Source of the DNA: Aquimarina sp. MMG016
GTDB taxonomy: Bacteria > Bacteroidota > Bacteroidia > Flavobacteriales > Flavobacteriaceae
Reading direction: 5' to 3'
Length of the DNA: 64,000 nucleotides
Assembly: GCF_018100805.1 (NCBI RefSeq)
Contig: NZ_JAGJEA010000013.1
Location: 1 to 64,000 of the forward strand
Positions 52,910-62,469 of this stretch are shown here, piece after piece. The first letter of the stretch is position 1; each line of letters begins with the position of its first letter. The translations under genes were made by a program, and so were the position numbers. The notes under the pieces were generated by a model. That model did no database searches. It saw only the letters and a list, made by a program, of their open reading frames with translations, and was not told where the DNA came from.

Positions 52910-54061
52910 TTAATTTTCTTTATCATTAAGTCCAAGAATACTAAAGAAAAAGCTAGATAAGATAATTTGTGTTCCAAACAGAAATGCCCCTACAGAAATT
53001 ACTGTTGATTTCTGATCCAAAGCAGAAAACGTAACTGCACCGTCATATACTATAGTAAAGTTTGTATATAAATACACCATTATACCGATTAAAATTAATG
53101 TAAATCCTATAAGTAATCCTCGTTCTAAATTAATAACTTTAAATATTGAACCATACCGCTGACTTCTGGGAAGTAAACCATTACTTACTGCAAAAATCTT
53201 AGTTAACGCATAAAAAAGAATAAACTGAAAACCAACTAATGACATACCAGAGGCATATAATAATGTTCTGAGATTTAGAAAATCACTGTTCTGATCGAAC
53301 GGAGTAACTATGAGTATTATCGAACAAATAATCCCAAATAAAAAAAGTATCATTCCAGGAATAAGAAAAAGCCATCTAGGGCTATATAACAGCAAAAATC
53401 GTAGATGTCTCCACCCATCTCTCCAAGTTCGTAAATGTGCTTCCCTACTCCTGCCACTAGGAAATACCTTGGTAGGCACCTCAGTTATTTTCAGCTTCTC
53501 TAGTTCTGCTTTTACTATTAATTCTGACGCAAATTCCATTCCTGTAGTTGTAAGACTCAATCCTTTATAAGCATCTCTGGCAAACCCTCTTAAACCACAA
53601 TGAAAATCTCCTATTTTAGAATTAAATAACATTTTACCAATAAAAGTCAGAATAGGATTTCCTACATAACGATGTAAAAAAGACATAGATTTTTTATCTA
53701 CTCCGCCTAAAAATCTGTTACCCACAACTAATTCATATCCTTCATCAAGCTTTTCAACAAATAAATTCAGGTTTTCGAGATCATGACTATCATCAGAATC
53801 ACCAATAATAATATATTCACCTACTGCTGCCTCTATTCCTCCTCTCAAAGCACTACCGTATCCTTTTATTGAAATATGGACAATTTTAACTCCTAAATTT
53901 TGGGCAATTTCTATAGAACCATCTGTACTTCCATTATCCGCTACTATAATCTCTCCTACAATATTATTTAGCTCTAAAAAGCTTTTTGCCTTATTAATGC
54001 AAATCGCTAAAGTTTCTGCCTCATTGAGACAAGGCATGACTATAGATAGCTTAATTTGCAT
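52910..54061 (-). CDS. GT2 glycosyltransferase, polyprenyl-phosphate sugar synthase type
   Basis: 383 residues. A GT-A domain (SIVMPCLNEAETLAICI, DNGSTDGS, IGDSDDSHDLENL with the metal-binding DxD, GFARDAYKGL) is followed by three to four C-terminal membrane segments. This matches dolichol/undecaprenyl-phosphate glycosyltransferases with a membrane anchor. It would load a sugar onto a lipid carrier for the neighbouring glycan genes. ATG 54061 is chosen because the GT fold begins there; it overlaps the end of the membrane-protein gene by 11 bases. Confidence 0.88.
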   Translation of the reverse strand: MQIKLSIVMPCLNEAETLAICINKAKSFLELNNIVGEIIVADNGSTDGSIEIAQNLGVKIVHISIKGYGSALRGGIEAAVGEYIIIGDSDDSHDLENLNLFVEKLDEGYELVVGNRFLGGVDKKSMSFLHRYVGNPILTFIGKMLFNSKIGDFHCGLRGFARDAYKGLSLTTTGMEFASELIVKAELEKLKITEVPTKVFPSGRSREAHLRTWRDGWRHLRFLLLYSPRWLFLIPGMILFLFGIICSIILIVTPFDQNSDFLNLRTLLYASGMSLVGFQFILFYALTKIFAVSNGLLPRSQRYGSIFKVINLERGLLIGFTLILIGIMVYLYTNFTIVYDGAVTFSALDQKSTVISVGAFLFGTQIILSSFFFSILGLNDKEN

Positions 54062-55364
54062 TATGATATTGAGTTTTAAAATATTGATCAACAAACAAAA
54101 AGAAAGCAATAAATACTACCCAATCATTATAAAACGTATATCGGTTTCCTGAGCTTGTAGCTATTGCCAAAAAGGCAATATTACTAAAAGTACATAAAAA
54201 CACAAAAACCAGCATTTTCCCTAGTTTTGAACCATTGTTAACCATGAAATAAATACCTATTCCCAAAATAATAAAATGTAGTAATAAATATTTAGCACTA
54301 CCTAATGATGATTTTATATTTTGGATATACAGCTTAAACCAGGCTTTAAAGTTATCTAATAGCAAAGGCAAATACATCTTCTGAGTTAAATTATCTGTAG
54401 CAATATAACGTTCATTCAAGGGTAATCCCTTTTGCTCATAAAACTTCATCCCATATTCATGAATAGTATGATTACATATATGTGAGTAGTTTTCATGAAA
54501 TATCGAAAAAGAACTTGTATACTCTAATGTGTTAGCATAGTTATTAGTCCAATTTTGGTCTTCCAATCTTTCTTGAACTTGTTTAAAATATATCTTCTCA
54601 TCCTTATCACTAAAAAGAGAAACATCTTCCTTATCTGAAACATAAAAAACTGAGGTAATGATACTCGGTCCAATAAATGGTGTAGAAACATAATATCCGT
54701 ATTCTAAATAATGGAAGCTCTTATCCATGATGTTAGAAACAAAAGGAATTGATAAAAAAATGATTCCTAAAAGAATATGCTTTCTCTTTCGAGTGATAAA
54801 AAATAAGTATCCGGATAATAATAAGGCTATGGGAACTAATGATAAAAACTGGCCTCGCACAAAAACTAACAACAGTAGAGTTATTGCAGAGTGAAAAAGG
54901 TTTTTTTCTTTATGCTCTATAAATGCATATATACTATTAGCAATAAATATTAGATAGAGAGGATAGCACAGAGCTTCACTCATTATCTTATTTGCGGTAA
55001 GATGAAGATATAGAACTGGAGCCAATAAAATCAACACACTCAATACAGAAAATAGTTTCTGAAACTTGAATACATCGTTTAGACAATTATGAAGCATACG
55101 AATTCCATATAGATTAAAAATCAACTGGACAATCAGAAGAGGATATTCAAAATAAGAGCTAAATAGTTTTTTAAAAAAAGAAAGAAAAATAATGTATCCA
55201 GAAGATCTATTAATTTCCTTAGACAGAAAAGCAGAACTATCTAACTCATAAACCACTCCTCTATACAAAACTAAAAGAATAGTAATTGTATAAATCAACA
55301 ACTCTATTCGATTCGTGTTTTTAAGTTTATCAATAGTTGACCTAACAATTTGGTTCATAAACAC
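54051..55364 (-). CDS. Polytopic membrane protein of glycan locus
   Basis: 437 residues with about nine to ten hydrophobic segments (for example ELLIYTITILLVLYRGVVY, SEALCYPLYLIFIANSIYAF) and a soluble loop (~250-330). It resembles GT-C/O-antigen ligase-like glycan proteins in layout, but I cannot place it in a family. It starts with GTG at 55364 overlapping the oxygenase stop (TAGTG), or with ATG at 55358, and overlaps the GT2 gene at its end. The three genes are one translationally coupled unit. Confidence 0.75.
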   Translation of the reverse strand: MFMNQIVRSTIDKLKNTNRIELLIYTITILLVLYRGVVYELDSSAFLSKEINRSSGYIIFLSFFKKLFSSYFEYPLLIVQLIFNLYGIRMLHNCLNDVFKFQKLFSVLSVLILLAPVLYLHLTANKIMSEALCYPLYLIFIANSIYAFIEHKEKNLFHSAITLLLLVFVRGQFLSLVPIALLLSGYLFFITRKRKHILLGIIFLSIPFVSNIMDKSFHYLEYGYYVSTPFIGPSIITSVFYVSDKEDVSLFSDKDEKIYFKQVQERLEDQNWTNNYANTLEYTSSFSIFHENYSHICNHTIHEYGMKFYEQKGLPLNERYIATDNLTQKMYLPLLLDNFKAWFKLYIQNIKSSLGSAKYLLLHFIILGIGIYFMVNNGSKLGKMLVFVFLCTFSNIAFLAIATSSGNRYTFYNDWVVFIAFFLFVDQYFKTQYHNAN

Positions 55365-56206
55365 TATCTGTTATTTTTTTTATAAACATGAGGGTTTTCT
55401 TTTACTCCTTTTTTAAAAACTTTTCTTAATGCCATTCTTAATCCACTATCAATTTGCAAAACTTTATTTTTAAAATATTGACCGGGTCTTGCCCTAAAAG
55501 TAGTGACGTGAAAGCCTTTTTGAGAATCAATTGGTTCTTTTGAAAAATAATAATTAGAAACACAGCATCTTACTGAATCTATTCTCACTTCATTTACAGA
55601 ATGCCAGGAACGTTTATGGGTAGACATCACAACTAATCTATTAAACTTAGACTCAATTACAAGAGGATCACCTCCTATCCCGTTAGGCCATAATTCTAAA
55701 TTCCCTCCGTTTTCTAGACTCCATTCCGGAGTAACGTAGTATAGTAAATTTAGAGCTCTCCATAAGTTTCTATCCTTATCGTGCGAATTATCGAGATGTG
55801 GATTAAGGTAATTTCCTTCACCCATCATAGAAATCCCACCAGCGTATAGATTATCATCAGGTTGCACTTCTATACAGCCACATATTTTAGATATTACATC
55901 AACCACACGATTATCCTGAAATGCATAAATTACCTCCTCTAGCAATGGATGATATTTATTCATTTGAGCAGTGACATATTTAAATTCTCTGATACTTTTC
56001 TTTAAATAAACTTCTTCTTTAGAAGGAAAGTTATCGTATATTTTTTTGGCAAGTTCCATGGGTAGAACATTATCCAGAAAAAAATAACCGATATGACTTT
56101 TAGAAGCTTCAAACTGATGTTGTAATTCATTAAAACTATGATTCAATGACTCTAAAATCATCTCTGCAATTCGATCTCTATTGTACTGCTTATCTATAAA
56201 TGACAT
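55364..56206 (-). CDS. 2-oxoglutarate/Fe(II)-dependent oxygenase
   Basis: 280 residues. The facial triad is visible: H137, D139 (NPHLDNSH) and H202 (RSWHSV), with R213 for 2-oxoglutarate. The prolyl-4-hydroxylase-like fold (SMMGEGNYLNPHLD, ALNLLYYVTPEW, GGNLELWP, RLVVMSTHKRSWHSV) acts on small molecules or proteins. In this locus it could hydroxylate a sugar or lipid component of the glycan, which is inference. It is the first gene of the oxygenase-membrane protein-GT2 unit. Confidence 0.88.
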   Translation of the reverse strand: MSFIDKQYNRDRIAEMILESLNHSFNELQHQFEASKSHIGYFFLDNVLPMELAKKIYDNFPSKEEVYLKKSIREFKYVTAQMNKYHPLLEEVIYAFQDNRVVDVISKICGCIEVQPDDNLYAGGISMMGEGNYLNPHLDNSHDKDRNLWRALNLLYYVTPEWSLENGGNLELWPNGIGGDPLVIESKFNRLVVMSTHKRSWHSVNEVRIDSVRCCVSNYYFSKEPIDSQKGFHVTTFRARPGQYFKNKVLQIDSGLRMALRKVFKKGVKENPHVYKKNNR

Positions 56207-56246
56207 AGTTTAAAAACAATGATGGAAGCAATATAGTTATTTTCGC

Positions 56247-56254
56247 TATTTTTG
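56247..56254 (+). promoter_or_regulatory. -7 element of the GT2 gene
   Basis: TATTTTTG, exact TAnnTTTG match, only 14 bases before the ATG at 56269, predicting a leader of under ten bases. No -33 TTG is seen. Confidence 0.4.
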
Positions 56255-56268
56255 AAGCCTTTTAAGCT

Positions 56269-57162
56269 ATGCTTTCTATACTCATTCCTACATATAATTA
56301 TGATATTACTCTTTTGGTCAGACAATTGAAAGTCCAATTAGAAAAAGTATCACTTACTTATGAAATTATTGTAGCAGATGATGCGTCTTCACACTCAGAA
56401 ATAATTAAAAAAAACAAAGGAATTGAAAAGCTTTCTTTTTGTAAGTACATAGGACTCAAAGAAAATATAGGTCGTAGTAAAATTAGAAACCTTCTTACTA
56501 AACAAGCCAACCACGATAATTTACTATTTCTGGATGCCGATGTAGTGCCTCTACACGATTCATTTATTCAGGTTTATTTAGATCATCTCCCTTTAGTCAC
56601 TGATGTTGTCTACGGAGGAATCGTATATCAAGCAAAAAAGCCAAAAAAACAACAAGTACTTCGTTGGAAATATGGTAATAATAGAGAAGCTCTTTCTGTC
56701 GAAAAGAGAGTAAAAGAGCCTTATATTTCTTTTCTTACACTTAACTTTTTAATAAAGAAGTCAGTATTTGATAAAGTTACCTTTAACGAAGAAATACCTA
56801 ATTTAAGATGTGAGGATACTTTATTTGCAATGGAAGCAAAAAAGAACAAGCTTTCTATACATCATATTCATAACCCTATTATACATCTTGGTCTAGAAAC
56901 TAGTGAAATATTCTTAAAAAAATCACTAGAATCCATTGATGTAAGGAAATCCTTTGTTAAGGAAAAATTACTCTATTCTCATCAAACGAAAATTACTCAT
57001 TTAGCAAAAAAAATCTACAAATTAAGACTTCACATCTTAGTAGTTTTAGCGTATAGATTGATTGGCTCTTTTCTAAAAAGGAACATTCTTTCTGCAAATC
57101 CTTCTATGATTGCTTTCGATTTATATAGATTAGGATATTATTTTGATAGTAAAGAAAGGTAA
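56269..57162 (+). CDS. GT2 family glycosyltransferase
   Basis: 297 residues. GT-A fold: LSILIPTYNYDITLLVRQLKVQLE, VADDASSHSE, FLDADVVPLHDSF with the DxD motif, and the acceptor region RCEDTLFAMEAKK with the catalytic ED pair. It transfers a sugar during glycan assembly; donor and acceptor are unknown. A C-terminal hydrophobic stretch (LHILVVLAYRLIGSFL) may tether it to the membrane. It is read opposite to its neighbours and convergent with the ketoisomerase gene. Confidence 0.9.
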   Translation: MLSILIPTYNYDITLLVRQLKVQLEKVSLTYEIIVADDASSHSEIIKKNKGIEKLSFCKYIGLKENIGRSKIRNLLTKQANHDNLLFLDADVVPLHDSFIQVYLDHLPLVTDVVYGGIVYQAKKPKKQQVLRWKYGNNREALSVEKRVKEPYISFLTLNFLIKKSVFDKVTFNEEIPNLRCEDTLFAMEAKKNKLSIHHIHNPIIHLGLETSEIFLKKSLESIDVRKSFVKEKLLYSHQTKITHLAKKIYKLRLHILVVLAYRLIGSFLKRNILSANPSMIAFDLYRLGYYFDSKER

Positions 57163-57181
57163 TACTAAAACATATTTTAAT

Positions 57182-57625
57182 TCATTTTAGTTTAAAACGC
57201 TTAAAATCAACAAAGTCTCTTATATAATCTTCTTCCATAAATACATTGGAAGCTAAAACTAAACAAACTGATCCCGAAGAAAAGTTTTCTAACTCTCTCC
57301 ATATTCCAGGAACAATAAGTAAGCCTTTATCTGGTTTATTAAGTGTTATTTTTTGTCGTTCTTTTCCATCATCTAATATTACATCAAAAATACCACTAAC
57401 TGGAATTAAAAGTTCAAACAAATCTATATGAGCATGCCCTCCTCTTTTTGAGGTACTCGGAACATCGTATAAATAATATACTCGTTTTGTTTCAAAAGGG
57501 ATCGTCTCTTTTTCAATAACAGCAATATTCCCTCTAGGATCTTGGATTTTAGGGGTTTCAATAATAAAACAGTCTTCAACTGTAGTTTTAGTATTTATTT
57601 TATTGGAGGAAGTATTGCTTGCCAT
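57182..57625 (-). CDS. fdtA: FdtA/QdtA-like dTDP-4-keto-6-deoxyglucose 3,4-ketoisomerase
   Basis: 147-residue cupin of the WxcM-like group: DPRGNIAVIE, RVYYLYDVPSTSKRGGHAH with the cupin histidines, FDVILDDGKERQKITLNKPDKGLLIVPGIW and LVLASNVFMEEDYIRDF. It turns dTDP-4-keto-6-deoxy-D-glucose into the 3-keto sugar that an aminotransferase converts to Fuc3N or Qui3N. The partner aminotransferase is at 59999-61117 in the same operon. FdtA and QdtA give different epimers and cannot be told apart by eye. It overlaps the upstream GT4 gene by 31 bases. Confidence 0.85.
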   Translation of the reverse strand: MASNTSSNKINTKTTVEDCFIIETPKIQDPRGNIAVIEKETIPFETKRVYYLYDVPSTSKRGGHAHIDLFELLIPVSGIFDVILDDGKERQKITLNKPDKGLLIVPGIWRELENFSSGSVCLVLASNVFMEEDYIRDFVDFKRFKLK

Positions 57626-58704
57626 TGCGGAATAATATTTTCTATTTTAAATTTTGAAACACTAGACACTGTACCTTCTTTACATTTTTCATAAAAATCG
57701 TCATCCTCAACCATTTTATTAAGAGCATCTATGTAATCATTTTCTTTTTTCCAAGGTGTTAATATACCATTTTCACCAGTAACAATGATTTCTGAAGGGC
57801 CGGATTTAAAATCTACAGAAACCACTGGGGTACCCATCGCTAATGACTCTACTATAACCATTGGAAAGCCTTCAAAATTACTTGTAAGCGTAGTAAATAA
57901 TGCATTCTTTACATAAGGAAAGGGGTTGCTTGTAAAATTCATAAAAACTACATGCTTTACAATTCCATAGCTTTCAACCAAATTTATAATCTTCTCTTTA
58001 TCAACACCATCACCAATAATATATAATTTAATCCCTAATAAAGGTAGTTTTGATTTTGCATATGTTCTTATCAAAAATGAAAAGTCTTTATGCTCATCCA
58101 CTATTCTACCATAAGCTAAGATATATTTACCCTTTGGCAAGACAACCTGTTCTTTTGATAATTTTTCATATAACTTTTCATCAAATGCATTATAAATACA
58201 CAACCCTTGATCAAAACCATATTTATCTTCAAAATGTTTAACTGCAGCCTCTGAAACTCCTACTAGTTTATATGTATCCTTATATAAATACCTAGCTAAA
58301 CTTCTATTTGATGGAAAATATAAAGAGAGTTTATAATTATGTACCATGGCTATTGTTAAAGCCTTATTATATATTGTTTTGTTTACAAATATCTGCTTTA
58401 GCCAATTTTGTCTTGATCTTGTATCAATTATATAATCAAAGCTTTTATTTTTAATTATTTTATAAGTGTGTCTTAGTTTTGCTATCCGTCTTAATAAATC
58501 ATTTTTTAAATTAACCATTTTATCCAAAATGACAACTTCTCCTTTATACTTATATACCACTTCATCTAGCTCGCTGATGATAGTAACATCATAACCTTTA
58601 TCAGTCAACATAACAGAAAGAATTGCACTTGATCGCTCTGCACCTCCAATTCCTAAAGAAGCCGTAATAATACAAATTTTTGTCTTTTTTTGTTGTGATA
58701 TCAT
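57595..58704 (-). CDS. GT4 family glycosyltransferase
   Basis: 369 residues with the GT-B fold: ITASLGIGGAERSSAILSVMLTDKGYDVTII at the N-terminus and the GT4 donor site YILAYGRIVDEHKDFSFLIRTYAK, IIGDGVDKEKI, FTSNPFPYVKNALFTTLTSNFEGFPMVIVESLAMGTPVVSVDFKSGPSEII. The E(x7)E nucleotide-sugar motif is present. Start codon overlaps the flippase stop (ATGA) and its end overlaps the fdtA start. Confidence 0.93.
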   Translation of the reverse strand: MISQQKKTKICIITASLGIGGAERSSAILSVMLTDKGYDVTIISELDEVVYKYKGEVVILDKMVNLKNDLLRRIAKLRHTYKIIKNKSFDYIIDTRSRQNWLKQIFVNKTIYNKALTIAMVHNYKLSLYFPSNRSLARYLYKDTYKLVGVSEAAVKHFEDKYGFDQGLCIYNAFDEKLYEKLSKEQVVLPKGKYILAYGRIVDEHKDFSFLIRTYAKSKLPLLGIKLYIIGDGVDKEKIINLVESYGIVKHVVFMNFTSNPFPYVKNALFTTLTSNFEGFPMVIVESLAMGTPVVSVDFKSGPSEIIVTGENGILTPWKKENDYIDALNKMVEDDDFYEKCKEGTVSSVSKFKIENIIPQWQAILPPIK

Positions 58705-59996
58705 ATGCTTCTGTCAGAACCAAAAAATGATTTATTAAACATTAAAACCAATATTAAAAAATAAAAGACATAATTAAAAAAATGTGCCATAGAAGCTCCC
58801 TCAAAACCATATTTCCCAATCAAATAAACACTAGAAAGGTATAAAAAACTCAACGAAAGCACTTCGGTAACAATATATTGCCAGAACATCTTTTTTGCTA
58901 TTAGTTGATAAGCTATTACTAATGAGGCTATTTTAAAAACATCTCCTGACAATTGCCATATAAAAAGAGGTTCCATTGAAAGAAAATCTTTTGAAAACAA
59001 CACATTGATAATTAAACCTCTAAACCAATAAATCACTAAAAAAAGAGCTAAAAATACTGGTAAAATTATTTTATAGAAATTAAGCACTTCTAATTTAAAT
59101 AATTTACTACTTCTGATTTCAGATAATTTTGGAAGCAAGTATATTGTTAACAGTGTAGTAATAAACAGCATATATTGATCACTTATTCTAAGCATTGCTT
59201 CCCAATAACCTGCCTCATTAGCTCCTTGGGTATTAATTAATAAATTTCGAATGTTTATTAAAACCCAAGGTAATGCAGTAGCAGATAATAAAGCCATTAT
59301 AGAGTATGAACCAAACCTTTTAATATACTTTAGAGAGATTCTGTTTACCCAAAGTAGTTTGGTAAAATTCTTTTGATTCATTATGATTACGACAGTAATC
59401 AACAGTGATATTGCAGGGTTTAAAACAATCGCTAAAAATGCTCCTTCTAATCTGAACTCCCATATCAAAAGCAAAGTCACACATAACCCTAAAATACTAG
59501 TTACTATATTCAATAGTATGAAAACTTTATATTTAGAAAAACCATTAATAATTGCCAAACATAAAGTATTAGCAGAATAGAATGGTAATGCTAAACCTAG
59601 CGCCTCAAAAACAAAATTAAAACTGTATTGTTCTCCAAATACTAAATCATTCCAAAAACCTGCATCAAAGTACAACCAACCTGCCAAACTCATTGTTACT
59701 ACAAAACAAATAAAGTATGCTGTTGAAAGCATACTGATCAACTCTTCTTTACTTGATTTGTTTTCTGATATATACTTTACAACACCGTTATACAGTCCCA
59801 ATGTTCCGACCGACTGAACTGAAGACAGCATATTACGAAGATTACCTAGTAAAGCCATCCCCTCAGTACCCAAAAGTACAGCGATAACTTTTGCACTAAT
59901 AAGCCCAGTAACCATCTTAACAAACACCCCAATGGCATTAAAGGAGCTAACTTTTACCAATACATTTTTTCTTATTTTATCAATGTATAATTTCAC
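58701..59996 (-). CDS. wzx: Wzx-type O-antigen flippase
   Basis: 431 residues with about 12 membrane segments; the N-terminus (SSFNAIGVFVKMVTGLISAKVIAVLLGTEGMALLGNLRNML) matches the MOP-superfamily O-antigen translocases of Bacteroidota. It moves the lipid-linked repeat unit to the periplasmic face. It starts with GTG at 59996, two bases after the aminotransferase stop, and no in-frame ATG is available near by. It overlaps the GT4 gene. Confidence 0.92.
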   Translation of the reverse strand: MKLYIDKIRKNVLVKVSSFNAIGVFVKMVTGLISAKVIAVLLGTEGMALLGNLRNMLSSVQSVGTLGLYNGVVKYISENKSSKEELISMLSTAYFICFVVTMSLAGWLYFDAGFWNDLVFGEQYSFNFVFEALGLALPFYSANTLCLAIINGFSKYKVFILLNIVTSILGLCVTLLLIWEFRLEGAFLAIVLNPAISLLITVVIIMNQKNFTKLLWVNRISLKYIKRFGSYSIMALLSATALPWVLINIRNLLINTQGANEAGYWEAMLRISDQYMLFITTLLTIYLLPKLSEIRSSKLFKLEVLNFYKIILPVFLALFLVIYWFRGLIINVLFSKDFLSMEPLFIWQLSGDVFKIASLVIAYQLIAKKMFWQYIVTEVLSLSFLYLSSVYLIGKYGFEGASMAHFFNYVFYFLILVLMFNKSFFGSDRSI

Positions 59997-59998
59997 TA

Positions 59999-61117
59999 TT
60001 AGTAATCGTTAAGAGTTTTAATGATCTCTTCAATTTCTGAATCTTTCAACCCAATATTAAGCGGGATGCTTATTACTTCTTCATGTATTCTTTCAGTAAT
60101 AGGCAAGCAATAGTATGAAAATTCAGCTAACGCTTTTTGCCGATGAGGGGGAATGGGATAATGAATTAAATATCCAATCCCAGAATTGGTCAAATAATCA
60201 CAGAAATGTTTTCTATTCTTTACTCTAACAACAAAAAGGTGAAAAACATGAGCATCACTGCCGTCCCAGCTTGGAAGTTTTATCTTATCATTCTTAATAC
60301 AAGAAATATAGAGTTTAGCAATATTTCTGCGTTTTATGTTATCGCCGTCTAAATGTAAGAGTTTCTCGAATAAAAACGCAGCTTGTATTTCGTCCAATCT
60401 GGAATTGAAACCAATATATTCATTTTCATACTTAGAAGAAGTTCCATAATTACCCAAACTTCTAACTATTTCTGCCAGATCCTCATTATTGGTAGTAATA
60501 GCCCCTCCATCTCCCAAGGCTCCTAAGTTTTTTGTCGGATAAAAACTAAATGCAGAAGCATCACATAGGCTTCCTGACGTATTACCATGTTTGTCCTTTG
60601 CTCCATGAGCCTGGGCAGCATCACTTATTACCAAGAATCCTTTTTCTTTTGCCAATGCATTGATGTCTTTCATTGGAGCCAATTGACCATATAAATGTGT
60701 AGGAAGAATAACTTTTGTTCTAGGTGAAATACTTTTTTTAATATGATCAATACCGATATTAAATGTCTCTTCATTAGGTTCTATTAAAATAGGTTTTAAT
60801 CCAGCATGAATAACAGAAAGAATTGTAGCTATATATGTATTAGCCGCTACAATCACCTCATCACCAATATTAATCTTCCCTAACTCCACATACCCTTTTA
60901 GGATAAGAGTTAGAGCATCCAAACCATTACCTGTCCCGATACAATATTTTACCCCGCAAAAAGTAGCAAAAGCGTTCTCAAATTTTTCTACAGAATTACC
61001 TTTGATATAAATACCAGAATCTAAAAAGCTAGAAAAAATAGCATTGGATTTTTGTTTATATGACTTATTGATTTTTTTAAGATCTAAAAAAGGGATGGAT
61101 GGTTTCTTATCTGTCAT
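59999..61117 (-). CDS. fdtB: DegT/DnrJ/EryC1 sugar aminotransferase (FdtB-like)
   Basis: 372 residues, PLP fold-type I: PFLDLKKINKSYK, GNGLDALTLILKGY, VIVAANTYIATILSVIHAGLKPILIE, ISDAAQAHGAKD and the PLP lysine in FSFYPTKNLGALGDGGAITT, then GFNSRLDEIQAAFL. The combination with the FdtA-like ketoisomerase points to dTDP-3-amino-3,6-dideoxyhexose synthesis. ATG 61117 is chosen over a TTG 14 codons upstream. First gene of the operon; a -7 element lies at 61218-61225. Confidence 0.92.
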   Translation of the reverse strand: MTDKKPSIPFLDLKKINKSYKQKSNAIFSSFLDSGIYIKGNSVEKFENAFATFCGVKYCIGTGNGLDALTLILKGYVELGKINIGDEVIVAANTYIATILSVIHAGLKPILIEPNEETFNIGIDHIKKSISPRTKVILPTHLYGQLAPMKDINALAKEKGFLVISDAAQAHGAKDKHGNTSGSLCDASAFSFYPTKNLGALGDGGAITTNNEDLAEIVRSLGNYGTSSKYENEYIGFNSRLDEIQAAFLFEKLLHLDGDNIKRRNIAKLYISCIKNDKIKLPSWDGSDAHVFHLFVVRVKNRKHFCDYLTNSGIGYLIHYPIPPHRQKALAEFSYYCLPITERIHEEVISIPLNIGLKDSEIEEIIKTLNDY

Positions 61118-61217
61118 TATTAAACATATCTGATTAGCCCTATTTATCTTTTTAAGCAAGCCTGAATTCGGGAAAGTCCTATTTTTATTATTTAAGGATT
61201 AAAAATTACCTTTACAA

Positions 61218-61225
61218 CAAATATA
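61218..61225 (-). promoter_or_regulatory. -7 element of the aminotransferase-flippase-GT4-fdtA operon
   Basis: TATATTTG on the minus strand, exact TAnnTTTG match, 101 bases before the ATG. No clear -33 TTG. The divergent GT gene at 61292 starts close by. Confidence 0.45.
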
Positions 61226-61291
61226 TTTCTTTTTATGAAAGGCTATAATAGACTTTTATAGTTTTTATAGAATTTACCGAAAACTAAACGG

Positions 61292-62434
61292 ATGAAAATA
61301 ATACTTGTTGGGGAATATAGCCGACTTCATAATTCACTAAAGGAAGGGTTGATTAAAAATGGCCACGAAGTATTACTCATTGGAAATGGTGATTCCTTTA
61401 AACAATATCCTATAGATATTAATACTGATGCGCGGTTTATAAAAAACAATTTTCTACTTAATAAAGCTAGACATCTCATTCATAAAATCACCAAATTTGA
61501 TATCGCTGCTATAGAGACTACGATTCGATTCAATCGGTATAAAGAGTTATTGAAAGACAATGATGTTGTACAACTTATAAATGAATCACCTTTTAGTATT
61601 GGGTATCATTCCGAAAAAAGGTTATTAAAGTTTCTTTTTGAGAATAACAAAAACGTATTTCTATCGGCATGTGGAGATGATTATAAATCAATTTCTTACT
61701 ATTTAAAAGACGAGTTAAAATATCATATTCTCACTCCATATTTAGAGAATAAAAACCTATCCAAACGATTTCAATATTCATTACAATATACAACTCCTTT
61801 ATATAAAAAATTACACGAATATGTATATCACAATGTTAAAGGCGTTATTCCTTCAGATATAGATTACGTATTTCCATTAAAAGACGAACCGTTAGCAAAA
61901 TCATTAATCCCAAATCCTATAAATACAGATATCATAGCATATAGTCCTATAGAAATTAATGATAAAATTGTAATCTTTCACGGTATCAACAAAGAGGGAG
62001 CACTAAAAAAAGGAAACCAATATTTTACCGATGCGTTAGAGATTATTAAGCAAAAATATCCTGAAAAGGTAGAGATCATAACAACTTATAGTCTTCCATA
62101 CAATGAATATCTAAAACAATACAAAAAAGCACATATTCTTTTAGATCAAGTTTTTGCTTACGATCAAGGATATAATGCCCTAGAAGCTATGGCTGCCGGT
62201 AAAGTTGTCTTCACAGGTGCAGAGAAAGAGTTTATGGATCATTATGGATTAAAAGAACCTGTAGCCATTAATGCTCTACCTGACGTTAAAGATATTGCTA
62301 AAAATTTAGAGAAACTCATTCTTAATCCTGAAGAAATTGTAGCGATTAGTAAACGTGCTCGAAAATTTATTGAAAAACATCATTACTATATTAAGGTTGC
62401 TCAAAAATATATGGATACATGGATGAATTCTTAA
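61292..62434 (+). CDS. Glycosyltransferase, GT4-like
   Basis: 380 residues; GT-B fold with KIILVGEYSRLHNSLKEGLIKNGHEVLLIGNGDSF at the N-terminus and a C-terminal donor domain (VIFHGINKEGALKKGNQYFTDALEII, ILLDQVFAYDQGYNALEAMAAGKVVFTGAEKEF, with GYNALEAMAAGK replacing the EGF..EA motif). The EX7E pattern is partly degenerate, so donor binding may differ from standard GT4. It is divergent from the aminotransferase operon and convergent with the FemAB-like gene. Confidence 0.85.
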   Translation: MKIILVGEYSRLHNSLKEGLIKNGHEVLLIGNGDSFKQYPIDINTDARFIKNNFLLNKARHLIHKITKFDIAAIETTIRFNRYKELLKDNDVVQLINESPFSIGYHSEKRLLKFLFENNKNVFLSACGDDYKSISYYLKDELKYHILTPYLENKNLSKRFQYSLQYTTPLYKKLHEYVYHNVKGVIPSDIDYVFPLKDEPLAKSLIPNPINTDIIAYSPIEINDKIVIFHGINKEGALKKGNQYFTDALEIIKQKYPEKVEIITTYSLPYNEYLKQYKKAHILLDQVFAYDQGYNALEAMAAGKVVFTGAEKEFMDHYGLKEPVAINALPDVKDIAKNLEKLILNPEEIVAISKRARKFIEKHHYYIKVAQKYMDTWMNS

Positions 62435-62469
62435 TCAATTGATTAGTATAATATCTTTTATTTTAAACC